64,000 nucleotides of DNA from Lachnospiraceae bacterium (GCA_009911035.1 QXWO01000006.1:62001-126000), one strand, 5' to 3'; positions 43,947 through 52,257 are shown, counted from the stretch's first letter. A program made the numbers and translations. Notes: generated by a model from the letters alone, not told the origin.

Positions 43947-46174
43947 TGGAAAAACAGGTAGTGGAATATGCAAGCGGAAACGAGATGGCCGCCATGGCCA
44001 TCAGACAGATCGGATATGATCTGATGGGGTATTATCCGATTACCCCGTCCACCCAGATCGCGGAAGGGCTGGATGTCATGCGGGCAGAAGGCAGGACGGA
44101 TCTAATCATGATTGCGGCGGAAGGAGAGCACAGCGCGGCGGGCATCTGCTATGGGGCGGCGGTAGGCGGCGGCAGGGTCATCAACGCCACCAGTGCCAAC
44201 GGCCTTTTGTATGCCATTGAGCAGTTCCCTGTGCAGTCGGGTACAAGGTATCCCATGGTCATGAATGTGGCATGTAGGACTATATCGGGGCCGCTTTCCA
44301 TAAAAGGGGACCACAGCGACATTATGTTTATGCTAAATGCCGGATGGCCCATACTTTTCGCCCATTCCGCGCAGGAAGTCTACGATTTTAATATTATCGC
44401 GCTGAAACTGGCGGAAGCTGTCCGCCTGCCTGTAATTGTGGCTTTTGACGGATTTTTTACCAGTCATCAGAAAAGGCGGTGTATGAGGTTTGAGCATAAA
44501 CATGCTGTAAGGGATTTTCTGGGACCCAAAAAGGAGGAGTATCCTTTTCTGGATTTAGAGCATCCTATTACGGTAGGCTCCTACATGAACGAGCCGGATT
44601 TGATCAATAACCGGTATCAGCTTCATCTTGCCATGAAGGAAGCAGATAAGCTTCTTCCAGAAATTTTCCGGGAATACGGCAGCTTGTCGGGGAGGGAGTA
44701 TGGGAAGGTAGAGGGCTATTGCCATGAGGATGCGGAAACGCTCCTGCTTCTTCTGGGTTCCTCTTATGACACCTCATTAGAGGCCATAGATAAGCTGCGC
44801 AAGGCCGGAAAAAAGGCCGGGGCAGTGACCATCCATGTTCTGCGGCCTTTCCCGGCAAAGGAGATTTATGATCATTGTAAAAAAGCATCCCATATCGTGG
44901 TAGCGGACAGGCAGGACAGCTATGGAGCCGGGGGCGGAAATCTGTCTCTGGAGGTGCGTTCCGCCCTGCAGAGATCCGGATGCACCGTGAAGGTAAAGAG
45001 TCTTGTCTACGGACTTGGCGGTAAGGACTTTTTTGCAGAGGACGCGGTGAAGATGATCCAGTGGGCGGAAGATGCAGGAACGCCGGACTTTGCATATTAC
45101 GGCGTTGCGAAAGGGGATGAGACTTCGGAGGATAAGGGGAATTTCTTTGCGCCTTTGACCCCGGAGCGGACCCGGATCGGTGCCATACAAGTCAAAGAGG
45201 ACGAAATGGGCAAAGTCCAGGTGAGCGGCGGCAGCTTAAATGCTACTGCGGCAGTGCCCAAGCGTTTGGCGCCGGGCCATGGGGCCTGTCCGGGATGCGG
45301 CATACCGGTTAATCTGAATCTGCTCCTTAGGGCCATTGAGGATCCGGTAGTGCTTTTGTTCCAGACAGGATGCGGCATGATAGTCACCACGTCCTACCCG
45401 CGCACCAGCTTTAAGGTCCCTTTTCTGCACAATCTGTTCCAAAACGGGGCCGCCACTTTAAGCGGCCTTGCGGAAATCTGTTACCGGAAACAGAAAAAGG
45501 GAGAAATCCCTGCCGGAGACATTATATTTATCATGGTCAGCGGTGACGGCGGCATGGATATCGGCATGGGAAGCGCACTGGGCACAGCCCTTAGGGGGCA
45601 CAGGCTGATTTTGTTTGAATATGACAACGGGGGCTATATGAATACAGGGTACCAGTTGTCCTACTCCACCCCCAAAGGGGCCAAAAGCGCCACCTCCCAT
45701 GTGGGAAAGGCCCAGTACGGAAAGACGTTTTTTCACAAAGACATGCCCCAGATCATGGCGGCAACGGGAATTCCTTATGTGGCCACAATGGTGGAATCCA
45801 ATCCTGTGGATTTCATCAAGAAAGCAGCCAAAGCGGCTTATTACGCTAAGACAACAGGAACTGCCTATGTAAAGGCACTATCTGCCTGCCCCTTAAACTG
45901 GAACGATAAACCGTCCACAGAGCGGAAGGTCATAGAAGCGGCCGTAGACTGCTGTTATTTCCCCCTCTATGAGGTGGAAAAGGGCAGGACTACCTTAAAT
46001 TATGACCCGGACAAGCTGGGTAAAAGAATACCTGTGGTGGACTGGCTTTCCATGATGGGAAGAACAAAACACCTTAAGAAAGAGACTTATGCAGAAATTG
46101 TGGATGGCATGCAGAAGGAAGTGGACAGAAGATTTGAAGTACTCCGGGCAAAGGCGGAAAATCCTCTTTTGTAA
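43946..46174 (+). CDS. 2-oxoacid:ferredoxin oxidoreductase, fused alpha-beta subunit
   Basis: A 742-residue fusion that holds the catalytic site. The alpha part starts with MGYYPITPSTQIAEGL and AAEGEHSAAGICYGAAVGGGR; its C-terminal domain runs to about 390 (VIHVL-like GAVTIHVLRPFPAKEI). The beta part contains HGACPGCGIP and the thiamine-diphosphate motif SGDGGMDIGMGSALGTALR, then YDNGGYMNTGYQLS. Two-polypeptide enzymes with alpha-beta and gamma-delta fused separately are less common than the single-chain PFOR or four-subunit forms. The substrate is not fixed by these motifs. Confidence 0.88.
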   Translation: MEKQVVEYASGNEMAAMAIRQIGYDLMGYYPITPSTQIAEGLDVMRAEGRTDLIMIAAEGEHSAAGICYGAAVGGGRVINATSANGLLYAIEQFPVQSGTRYPMVMNVACRTISGPLSIKGDHSDIMFMLNAGWPILFAHSAQEVYDFNIIALKLAEAVRLPVIVAFDGFFTSHQKRRCMRFEHKHAVRDFLGPKKEEYPFLDLEHPITVGSYMNEPDLINNRYQLHLAMKEADKLLPEIFREYGSLSGREYGKVEGYCHEDAETLLLLLGSSYDTSLEAIDKLRKAGKKAGAVTIHVLRPFPAKEIYDHCKKASHIVVADRQDSYGAGGGNLSLEVRSALQRSGCTVKVKSLVYGLGGKDFFAEDAVKMIQWAEDAGTPDFAYYGVAKGDETSEDKGNFFAPLTPERTRIGAIQVKEDEMGKVQVSGGSLNATAAVPKRLAPGHGACPGCGIPVNLNLLLRAIEDPVVLLFQTGCGMIVTTSYPRTSFKVPFLHNLFQNGAATLSGLAEICYRKQKKGEIPAGDIIFIMVSGDGGMDIGMGSALGTALRGHRLILFEYDNGGYMNTGYQLSYSTPKGAKSATSHVGKAQYGKTFFHKDMPQIMAATGIPYVATMVESNPVDFIKKAAKAAYYAKTTGTAYVKALSACPLNWNDKPSTERKVIEAAVDCCYFPLYEVEKGRTTLNYDPDKLGKRIPVVDWLSMMGRTKHLKKETYAEIVDGMQKEVDRRFEVLRAKAENPLL

Positions 46175-46239
46175 AAAGCATATTCGGTATAGATGGATTT
46201 TTCATAGGAAAATAATTTGAATGAGAAAAGGAGAAAAAA

Positions 46240-46620
46240 ATGGAACCTATATTTTTAAAAAATGGCGAAGAGATTTTATATCTGGTATCGGGGAAAAAGG
46301 ACAGACTGGCGGGATGTAAGTGCGAAGGATTCAGCATTCTGGACAGCACCACTTCGGAAGGGGCAGGGGAGAAACACATTCCCGTGGTAGAGAAATCCGG
46401 CAGCAAAATCACGGTAAAGGTGGGAAGTGTATTTCATCCCATGACCCAGGAACACAGCATCACATGGATTTTCCTTGAGACAAAGCGCGGCGGGCAGTTT
46501 GTAATGCTTGACCCGGACAGTCAGCCTGTAGGTGAATTCCTTCTGGCCGACGGGGACAAGGCGGTAGCAGCGTATGCCTACTGTAACCTTCATGGATTCT
46601 GGAAGACGGATATTGCTTAA
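46240..46620 (+). CDS. Superoxide reductase (desulfoferrodoxin/neelaredoxin type)
   Basis: A 126-residue cytoplasmic protein that reduces superoxide to hydrogen peroxide in anaerobes. The mononuclear iron ligands are visible: His46, His66, His72, His118 and Cys115 in YCNLHGFW. The catalytic Glu44-Lys45 pair before His46 is present. No desulforedoxin-type Cys4 centre exists at the N-terminus, so it is the one-iron class. It follows the ferredoxin-linked oxidoreductase, an oxygen-sensitive enzyme that it could help protect. AAAAGGAG precedes ATG. Confidence 0.92.
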   Translation: MEPIFLKNGEEILYLVSGKKDRLAGCKCEGFSILDSTTSEGAGEKHIPVVEKSGSKITVKVGSVFHPMTQEHSITWIFLETKRGGQFVMLDPDSQPVGEFLLADGDKAVAAYAYCNLHGFWKTDIA

Positions 46621-46683
46621 GGTGTTCTGACTCAAGAAATCCAGATGGAGCGAGGGAATAAATATACGAGAAAAAAATATAGC

Positions 46684-46740
46684 ACCGGCGGTATTTATAA
46701 ACCTGAAAGGTTATGGAATACTGCCGGTTCTCTGTTATTT
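46684..46740 (+). terminator. Branched hairpin, probable terminator after the superoxide reductase gene
   Basis: ACCGGCGGTATT pairs with AATACTGCCGGT (one G-T), enclosing an inner hairpin AACCT-GAA-AGGTT. A T-rich stretch (TCTCTGTTATTTTT) follows after a few bases. It lies in the 369-base gap 46621-46989. Confidence 0.5.
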
Positions 46741-46830
46741 TTGATGAGCCGGCCGCACAGGCAGATTCAACCATACCTTAACCAGAGATTAATTTTATAT
46801 TAAGTTTATCCCTTATGCCGCCAATCCATA

Positions 46831-46859
46831 TTGCTTTTCCAAGTCAAATATTGTATGAT
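46831..46859 (+). promoter_or_regulatory. Promoter of the four-repeat secreted protein
   Basis: TTGCTT (46831-46836) and TATGAT (46854-46859) are 17 bases apart. They lie about 130 bases before the ATG, leaving a long leader. TTAAC and GTTAA at 46862-46881 form an inverted repeat at the start point, a possible operator. Confidence 0.55.
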
Positions 46860-46989
46860 AAGTTAACATAATTTGTTGTTAAATCTGGCGTAAATACAGG
46901 ATGAAAATATTACCGTGAAAATAAATGTTTCACAGCCAGATTTGTGTTCGCGCCTAAATTCGCAGGCGAAGTAGGAATGGAGGATTATT
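46860..46989 (+). promoter_or_regulatory. Structured 5' leader of the four-repeat secreted protein
   Basis: The leader holds an outer 9-bp stem AAATCTGGC/GCCAGATTT enclosing about 48 bases with an inner GTGAAA/TTTCAC hairpin, followed by CGCCT/AGGCG just before the ribosome binding site GGAGG. Nested, GC-closed stems of this kind could be a cis-regulatory RNA. I could not match it to a known riboswitch class. Confidence 0.4.
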
Positions 46990-48045
46990 ATGAAAAAGGA
47001 CAGGATCTTGAAATTGTGCACAACAGCCTGCCTTGTGTTAGGAATAGTCATGAATCCGGCAGGACAGCTTGAAGCAAAGGCAGCGGAAGTCATAGCAACG
47101 GTGCAGGGAACTGTTTCTACGGGTACCACATCGGATTTACTTAAGCTTTCGACGAAAGAAGGAAATATGGAAATCAAGATAGACAGCGGGACGGATGCGA
47201 GCGGCTGTAAAATACTGCTTCCCGACAAGAAAGTCAGCGTGTCGGTATCCCATGGTTCTGACGGATACCTGCATGCAGTGAAGATTTCCGGCGATATGCA
47301 GATAACATCGGTCAAGCTTGATTCTTCCACATCCAGCGTTACGGGAAAGATAAGTGAGAAGACCAAAGATGATCTTCTGTATTTTAATACGGCACAGGGC
47401 GAGATGGAAATCAAGATGGACACCAACACCAACTTAAGCGGCTGTTCTTTTCTTGTTGCAGACAAGACTTATACCATAGTCTGTGCCCGGGGGTCTGACG
47501 GCTACATGCATGCGGTCAGCATTACTGACGGCGTGACGGCATCGGCAGCTGTTGCATCAGGGCTGACGCCTGCACCTGCGTCTTATGTGACGGCGGCCAC
47601 TACGGCGGTTTCCGGTACGGTCAATGACAAGACCAAAGAAAACATGCTGTACCTGACCACGAAAGACGGGGAAATGCAGATCGTAATTGACGCCAATACG
47701 GATTCCAGAAGCGGAATGGTGCTTACGCCGGAGAGGAAGATAACGGTTTATGTATACCGGGGGTCCGATGCCTATATGCACGCGGCCAATATTGAAGGGT
47801 CAAAAGACAGTTCCGCAGCGGATATAAACACCACATCCAAGTCAACGGTTACCGGAACGGTAGGGGACAAGTCTACGGAAAACATCCTCTATCTGGATAC
47901 CCCCCAGGGACAGATGGAACTGAAACTTGATACCGTGAGGAATGTTACCAACTGTAAAGTACTGGTCAGCGGCAAGAAACTCAGCGTCACCTGCACACGG
48001 GGATCAGACGCTTACATGCATGCCATTGATATTACAGGTGTATAA
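46990..48045 (+). CDS. Secreted protein with four 64-residue repeats
   Basis: A 351-residue exported protein. A signal peptide runs to about residue 32 (cleavage after AKA-A). Four repeats start at Val38, Val117, Val207 and Val287 and end near 101, 180, 270 and 350. Each reads roughly V.GTV..KT...LLYL.T..G.ME.K.D, a hydrophobic strand segment, then a strictly kept RGSD.YMHA. The spacers are Ser/Thr/Ala-rich. No sortase or lipobox anchor is visible. The repeats look like small beta-domains, possibly ligand or wall binding; I do not recognise the family. Confidence 0.75.
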   Translation: MKKDRILKLCTTACLVLGIVMNPAGQLEAKAAEVIATVQGTVSTGTTSDLLKLSTKEGNMEIKIDSGTDASGCKILLPDKKVSVSVSHGSDGYLHAVKISGDMQITSVKLDSSTSSVTGKISEKTKDDLLYFNTAQGEMEIKMDTNTNLSGCSFLVADKTYTIVCARGSDGYMHAVSITDGVTASAAVASGLTPAPASYVTAATTAVSGTVNDKTKENMLYLTTKDGEMQIVIDANTDSRSGMVLTPERKITVYVYRGSDAYMHAANIEGSKDSSAADINTTSKSTVTGTVGDKSTENILYLDTPQGQMELKLDTVRNVTNCKVLVSGKKLSVTCTRGSDAYMHAIDITGV

Positions 48046-48067
48046 TAATACATATTAATACAAAATG

Positions 48068-48115
48068 AAAGCGTGTCTGTAAATTGCTTCTGGCAGGATT
48101 CGGACACGCTTTTAA
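48068..48115 (+). terminator. Terminator after the secreted repeat protein
   Basis: AAAGCGTGTC pairs with GACACGCTTT over a loop of about 23 bases, followed by TTAAATTTA. Its stem core GCGTGTC recalls the outer arms of the palindrome at 42751-42820. Confidence 0.65.
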
Positions 48116-48167
48116 ATTTATAAAAGACGATTTTATGGCATGTTAAAAATGCAAGGAGGCGATTTTA

Positions 48168-49286
48168 GTGGCAGGTATAATTGGTTATCCTATAGTAATG
48201 GCCCTGCTTTTGGCTCCAGTGGTTTTACTGGCACTGGACATCATGTTCTGTGTGCAGAAAAGGGAGGTCCCCCTATTTGAGCTGGCTGCCTTCCTTACAG
48301 GAAGCATATATACCATGCTGGCATTAGTGGTCTGGGAACTGCCGGATTACCGGACGCCCTTAAACGGGTATGGCACAGCCAGTGTGCATGAGCCCTTTTC
48401 CAAAGAACATTTTGTATCAATTATGCTGTTTGCCCTTTGGGGATTTTTCAGCTATTTCATTCTGAAATTCAGAAGAAAAAAACTGCCGCCTTTAAGGGAA
48501 GTATTTTTGCTTGCCGGCGTATATGCGGGATGCGGCCTTTCTGTGGTGTGGATATTCCAGCTTGTCATGGGAGCTTCCCCGGAAGGCATGAAGGCGAGTG
48601 CAGGTGATGGTTTTCTGGCTGTATGTTTATGCATAGTGCCTGTGATTTTCCTGATCCATGCCGTCCACCTGATGGTGCGGCTGGTAAAGGAAAAGGCTGG
48701 AAAGCAGGCGGAGATAAACTATGAAAATCCCGTGCTACAGAGGATGAATTTGTGGTTATTAAAAGGCTCCAATTTATTCCTTGCGGCAGTCATAGGGCTT
48801 CTTCCCGTGCTTGGAATTCTGGTCATGCTGCTCAGCCTCTTTGGACAGCAGCCGGACGGTATTATTCTGGCATTTACCAAAACCAGCGACTGGATCCTTT
48901 CAGGGGAGAGCGCACCGCCTCCGGTGTACTATGACACACATTATCTGTGTACCGTCTCCCTGCGGGGACATGCAGGACTGGTGAGACCCATCAGATATGG
49001 ACTGCGTAGGGGAGAAAAGATCGTGGTGAACAGGCAGCTATGTGTGGCCAATGCCTTTGAACAGCTTCTAATGGAAAAATCGCCCCGCTTCCACAAAAAG
49101 GTGAGAAGCTTTTATGATACTTACGGGTATCCTGTTTCCAGACATATCACCAGCCCCTGGAGTGCAGATATCGTATATCTGATTATGAAACCACTGGAAT
49201 GGATTTTTGCAGCAGTACTTTACTTTTTTGACGAAAAGCCGGAGAATCGCATTGGCAGCCAGTATCTGCCGGAGCTTCCCAGGTGA
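48168..49286 (+). CDS. Uncharacterised polytopic membrane protein (DUF6688-like)
   Basis: A 372-residue protein with about seven hydrophobic segments: near 5-25, 35-55, 85-103, 112-133, 145-168, 205-228 and 340-358. The conserved-looking soluble part (HYLCTVSLRGHAGLVRPIRYGLRRGEKIVVNRQLCVANAFEQLL) lies near the C-terminus. I recall similar proteins as DUF6688, with limited confidence. It uses a GTG start (48168) after a full AAGGAGG. The CdaR-type regulator gene starts 13 bases later, so the two may be co-transcribed. Confidence 0.6.
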   Translation: MAGIIGYPIVMALLLAPVVLLALDIMFCVQKREVPLFELAAFLTGSIYTMLALVVWELPDYRTPLNGYGTASVHEPFSKEHFVSIMLFALWGFFSYFILKFRRKKLPPLREVFLLAGVYAGCGLSVVWIFQLVMGASPEGMKASAGDGFLAVCLCIVPVIFLIHAVHLMVRLVKEKAGKQAEINYENPVLQRMNLWLLKGSNLFLAAVIGLLPVLGILVMLLSLFGQQPDGIILAFTKTSDWILSGESAPPPVYYDTHYLCTVSLRGHAGLVRPIRYGLRRGEKIVVNRQLCVANAFEQLLMEKSPRFHKKVRSFYDTYGYPVSRHITSPWSADIVYLIMKPLEWIFAAVLYFFDEKPENRIGSQYLPELPR

Positions 49287-49299
49287 AAGGAAAAGAACC

Positions 49300-50367
49300 A
49301 TGCCATATTTAACGCAGAGCAATGCACAGAAAATTGCGGACAGGATCATGGAGATTGTCCCCTATAACATCAACATTATGGACCAGAATGGAGAGATCAT
49401 TGCCAGTGGAGACAAGAGCAGGATCGGTTCTGTGCACAAAGGTGCAGTCAGGGCAATTGAGCGGCGGGAGGCTTACAATGTGTATCAGGATACGGATACG
49501 GAGCGCCGGGGGGTGAATCTGCCCATTATTTATAACATGCAGATGCTGGGGGTCATAGGCATCAGCGGTGATGTGGATGAGGTGATGGATATTGCCCGGA
49601 TCGTTGTCACTACGGCACAGCTTATGGTGGAAAATGAAATTTTTAACGATATCATAGCAATCAAGGAGACACGTCTTAATAATTTCCTGTATGAATGGTC
49701 CCAGAGGAAAGCGGAGGATTACGACGAAGCCTTTTTAAACCAGGCGGAGTACTTTAAGATCGATGTGACCAAAGAGAGGGTGGCGGTTCTGTTCCGCTTA
49801 AAAAGAGTAAGGTTTTCCATTATTGAGCGGATACAGAGGATGCTGCATAAGGGGGACTACGTCATCAGGCAGAGTATGGAAAATGTGATCATATTCTTTG
49901 AAGATGTCCCCCAGTTACAAAGACGGATAAACGATATCATGGAAATTAGTACGGACCTGCAAAGATGCTTTGTGGGGGAAAAGAGTAATATTGCCCTAAA
50001 GTCTGTCCAGTCGGTAGAAAAAGTGATGAAAATGGCGGAAGCTACGAAAAACGACCAGCAGGTCATCAGTTATGACGACCTGCGGCTGGAATGCCTGTTA
50101 AGCGAGATCACAGAGGACAATGTGATCCGGGATATCATGGAAAAGCTGACGCACAATGATGCCAACCACACTTTACAGCATACGATTTTAGTTTATGCAG
50201 ATACCAATGAGGACCAGAAAAAGACATGCAGTATGTTGTTCATTCATAGAAATACGCTGAACTACCGGTTAGACAAGATCGAGGAACTGACTGGATTGAA
50301 TCCCAGAAATGGAAAAAATCTGATATTACTTTATATTGCGGTCATTCATCTGCGCCTGAAAGTATAA
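49300..50367 (+). CDS. cdaR: CdaR-type sugar-diacid/glycerate-responsive regulator
   Basis: A 355-residue transcription factor. The N-terminal diacid-recognition domain is at about 5-135 (MPYLTQSNAQKIADRIMEIVPYNINIMD, then YNMQMLGVIGISG). The C-terminal PucR-type helix-turn-helix is at about 300-355 (MLFIHRNTLNYRLDKIEELTGLNP). In E. coli CdaR activates galactarate, glucarate and glycerate genes. ATG 49300 follows AAGGAAAAG. It precedes the glycosyl-glycerate transport and catabolic genes, including a glycerate kinase, so D-glycerate or a glycosyl-glycerate is the likely effector. A strong terminator follows. Confidence 0.88.
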   Translation: MPYLTQSNAQKIADRIMEIVPYNINIMDQNGEIIASGDKSRIGSVHKGAVRAIERREAYNVYQDTDTERRGVNLPIIYNMQMLGVIGISGDVDEVMDIARIVVTTAQLMVENEIFNDIIAIKETRLNNFLYEWSQRKAEDYDEAFLNQAEYFKIDVTKERVAVLFRLKRVRFSIIERIQRMLHKGDYVIRQSMENVIIFFEDVPQLQRRINDIMEISTDLQRCFVGEKSNIALKSVQSVEKVMKMAEATKNDQQVISYDDLRLECLLSEITEDNVIRDIMEKLTHNDANHTLQHTILVYADTNEDQKKTCSMLFIHRNTLNYRLDKIEELTGLNPRNGKNLILLYIAVIHLRLKV

Positions 50368-50432
50368 TTTAAGAAAGTAAAGCAATACAGAAAACAACAG
50401 ATAAACGATTTACCGATTACACGTATGCTAAT

Positions 50433-50461
50433 GGAGAGGAAAATTATTCCTCTCTTTTTTT
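50433..50461 (+). terminator. Intrinsic terminator after the CdaR-type gene
   Basis: GAGAGGAA and TTCCTCTC form an 8-bp stem with an AATTA loop and seven T residues. It opens the 319-base gap 50368-50686, which also holds two hairpin repeats and the next promoter. Confidence 0.85.
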
Positions 50462-50498
50462 ACAATAAGCTGTCTCACAAAGCGCGGCAGCGTTTGTT
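50460..50498 (+). repeat. 39-bp hairpin repeat, copy 5
   Basis: TTACAATAAGCTGTC, TCACAAAGCGC and GGCAGCGTTTGTT in order. It begins inside the T-run of the terminator. Confidence 0.72.
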
Positions 50499-50535
50499 AC
50501 AATAAGCTGTCTCGTAAAGCGTGACAGCGTTTGTT
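50497..50535 (+). repeat. 39-bp hairpin repeat, copy 6
   Basis: TTACAATAAGCTGTC, TCGTAAAGCGT and GACAGCGTTTGTT. This copy has the most complete stem (GCTGTC/GACAGC). It shares its first TT with the end of copy 5, so the array has a 37-base period. Confidence 0.75.
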
Positions 50536-50565
50536 GTGATGCTGACTTGCGGCGTAGGATGGAGT

Positions 50566-50594
50566 TTGTTGTGCAATTGCACTAAAACTATAAA
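50566..50594 (+). promoter_or_regulatory. Promoter with palindromic operator before the glycosyl-glycerate transporter
   Basis: TTGTTG (50566-50571) and TATAAA (50589-50594) are 17 bases apart. The spacer contains the perfect 12-base palindrome GTGCAATTGCAC at 50571-50582. This position suits a repressor, or an activator that bends the spacer. CdaR is the obvious candidate binder, but that is inference. Confidence 0.5.
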
Positions 50595-50686
50595 AAACTA
50601 TGTATCTTTTAACATTGATAATTGGGCATAAAGAAGATAAAATGGCTTTCATAACAACAAACCAATGGATTAAAGGAGAGAAAAGT

Positions 50687-52063
50687 ATGAAAAAGAGATT
50701 AGCGATTTTACTGACACTGGGTATGGTTGCATCTTCTTTGGCAGGATGCGGAGGCGCTAAGGACAACACACCTTCCACACCGCCGGCTGAGGAAAATGTT
50801 GAAGAAAAAGAAACTGAAAATGCCGGAACTCCTGAAGCTGAGGAAAGCAGTGAAGGGGAGGAGGAAGCAGCAGGAAGCGAAATTGCCTCCACGGAACTGA
50901 CAATTCTTTACAGCGGAACTCCCGAGGTTCACGAGAAAGAATATTTGATGGATGAGTACTTTGCAGACTTTGAAGAGGAGTACGGCGTTACCGTAAACGT
51001 TGACTTCGTTGCACAGGCAGACGCCATTACCAAGATCAAGACAGAACAGGAATCCGGCAATATCGTATCTGATATTATTTATGCGGATACCGCCAATATG
51101 GCGCCTTATGTAAACGGCGGATGGATGCAGGATATCACGGCGCTTGTTGACGGGACAGGCTCCACTTACACCAGCATGTTTGACGGAACCACCAACAAGG
51201 ATGGAAAAAGATACTTTGTTCCCAATTCCTTTGACGTATATGTGCTTATTGCCAATGTAAAGGCTTTGGATTACCTTCCTGACGGGCTGACCAAAGAGGA
51301 CGTGGTTTCCGGCATCACATGGGAACAGTATGCTGACTGGGCAGTTGCAATTGCGGAAGGAGAAGGCACAGGAAAAACAATGATGCCTGCCAATATGACA
51401 GGTTCCCAGCTTCTCTATCCCATGGGCGGCATGAGCCTTGCTTACGGCGGTTCTTTCCCTGAATTTACTTCTGACGGATTCAAGAGTGCCATGGAAGTAG
51501 TTGCCAAGATTGCAGCAGGAGACGGTTTCTTTGCAGAGCAGGATCAGTATACAGCAGTAACCGAGCCTATGAACAGCGGCGATGTATGGCTTGCATTTTC
51601 CCATATGGCTCCCGCAGGTACCAGCTATAATGCAGCTCCCAACAACTTTGTCATCGGTGCTGCTCCCAGCGGAAGCACAGGGGTAGGCTCTACATCAGGT
51701 GCATGGTGTTACGGTATCCAGAACGGTGCGCCCCACGCAGACCTTGCCGAAGCATTTATTGATTATGTTGCAAGACCGGAAGTGAATTACAGCTTCTGCT
51801 CTAACTATGGCGGCGCGTTAAGCCCCATTGCAGAGGTAGGCGATATTCTGACAGACGAAGACGTTGTTATGCAGGCGGGTATCAATATTCTCGATACTGC
51901 CATTGTAAGCGGTGTTCCTTCCACAGAATACTCTGACTGGAATGCAGTTAAACTGCTTTACGGCGATATCTTTAACGAGATTCTTAACACCAAGGCAGTT
52001 CCTGGCGATGATTTCTTAAGCGGAAAACAGGCGGAGCTGGAAGCATTGTATATCACAGAGTAA
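50687..52063 (+). CDS. Solute-binding lipoprotein of the glycosyl-glycerate locus
   Basis: Extracellular binding protein of about 458 residues. The signal peptide ends in the lipobox SLAGCGG, and an acidic linker (about 25-65) follows. The mature domain starts TELTILYSGTPEVHEKEYLMDEYF. The fold resembles class-F binding proteins of the AfuA/PotD/ThiB kind more than classical maltose-type ones. ATG 50687 follows AAAGGAG; an in-frame ATG at 50600 overlaps the promoter. It heads the operon after CdaR. Given the downstream enzymes, a small anionic glycoside such as glucosylglycerate is proposed as ligand. Confidence 0.85.
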   Translation: MKKRLAILLTLGMVASSLAGCGGAKDNTPSTPPAEENVEEKETENAGTPEAEESSEGEEEAAGSEIASTELTILYSGTPEVHEKEYLMDEYFADFEEEYGVTVNVDFVAQADAITKIKTEQESGNIVSDIIYADTANMAPYVNGGWMQDITALVDGTGSTYTSMFDGTTNKDGKRYFVPNSFDVYVLIANVKALDYLPDGLTKEDVVSGITWEQYADWAVAIAEGEGTGKTMMPANMTGSQLLYPMGGMSLAYGGSFPEFTSDGFKSAMEVVAKIAAGDGFFAEQDQYTAVTEPMNSGDVWLAFSHMAPAGTSYNAAPNNFVIGAAPSGSTGVGSTSGAWCYGIQNGAPHADLAEAFIDYVARPEVNYSFCSNYGGALSPIAEVGDILTDEDVVMQAGINILDTAIVSGVPSTEYSDWNAVKLLYGDIFNEILNTKAVPGDDFLSGKQAELEALYITE

Positions 52064-52142
52064 ATGAACGTGCAATGCCGGTACCCTGTGCAGATTGTCT
52101 GGTTGACACAAAGTCCGGCAGGCGGTGCAGATGGTCTTATTG

Positions 52143-52181
52143 AACAAACGCTGCCACGCTCCGCCAGACAGCTTATTGTAA
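52143..52181 (-). repeat. 39-bp hairpin repeat, copy 7 (inverted)
   Basis: On the minus strand it reads TTACAATAAGCTGTC, TGGCGGAGCGT and GGCAGCGTTTGTT. It lies between the binding protein and first permease genes, the same position as copies 1-2 in the GH112 locus but in opposite orientation. Confidence 0.72.
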
Positions 52182-52187
52182 TAAAAT

Positions 52188-52219
52188 GCTGGGGGTGCTG
52201 ACTGGTTCAGCCCCCCAGC
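52188..52219 (+). promoter_or_regulatory. Stable intercistronic hairpin after the binding-protein gene
   Basis: GCTGGGGG.GCTGA pairs with TCAGC.CCCCCAGC (13 bp with one bulged T) around a short loop. TTAATAAA follows, so only weak termination is expected. It probably stabilises or attenuates the operon mRNA, as at 8224-8257 and 19443-19477. Confidence 0.6.
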
Positions 52220-52257
52220 TTAATAAACAACACCGTTATGGAAAGGAGAAGCTGAAA

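Noticed and set aside
46863-47465. 200-codon minus-strand frame covering the leader and first repeats of the secreted protein
   Set aside because: It would cover the promoter-leader region and has no domain; the plus strand has a signal peptide and four regular repeats.
50460-50535. CRISPR array, because two near-identical units repeat in tandem
   Set aside because: There are only two units sharing their ends, with no spacers and no cas genes; the same unit occurs singly elsewhere, so it is an interspersed palindrome.
50708-51604. Long (298-codon) open frame on the minus strand opposite the glycerate-locus binding protein
   Set aside because: It is fully antisense to a gene with signal peptide, lipobox and operon context; its translation is Cys/His-rich without recognisable domains. 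It is a codon-bias shadow.
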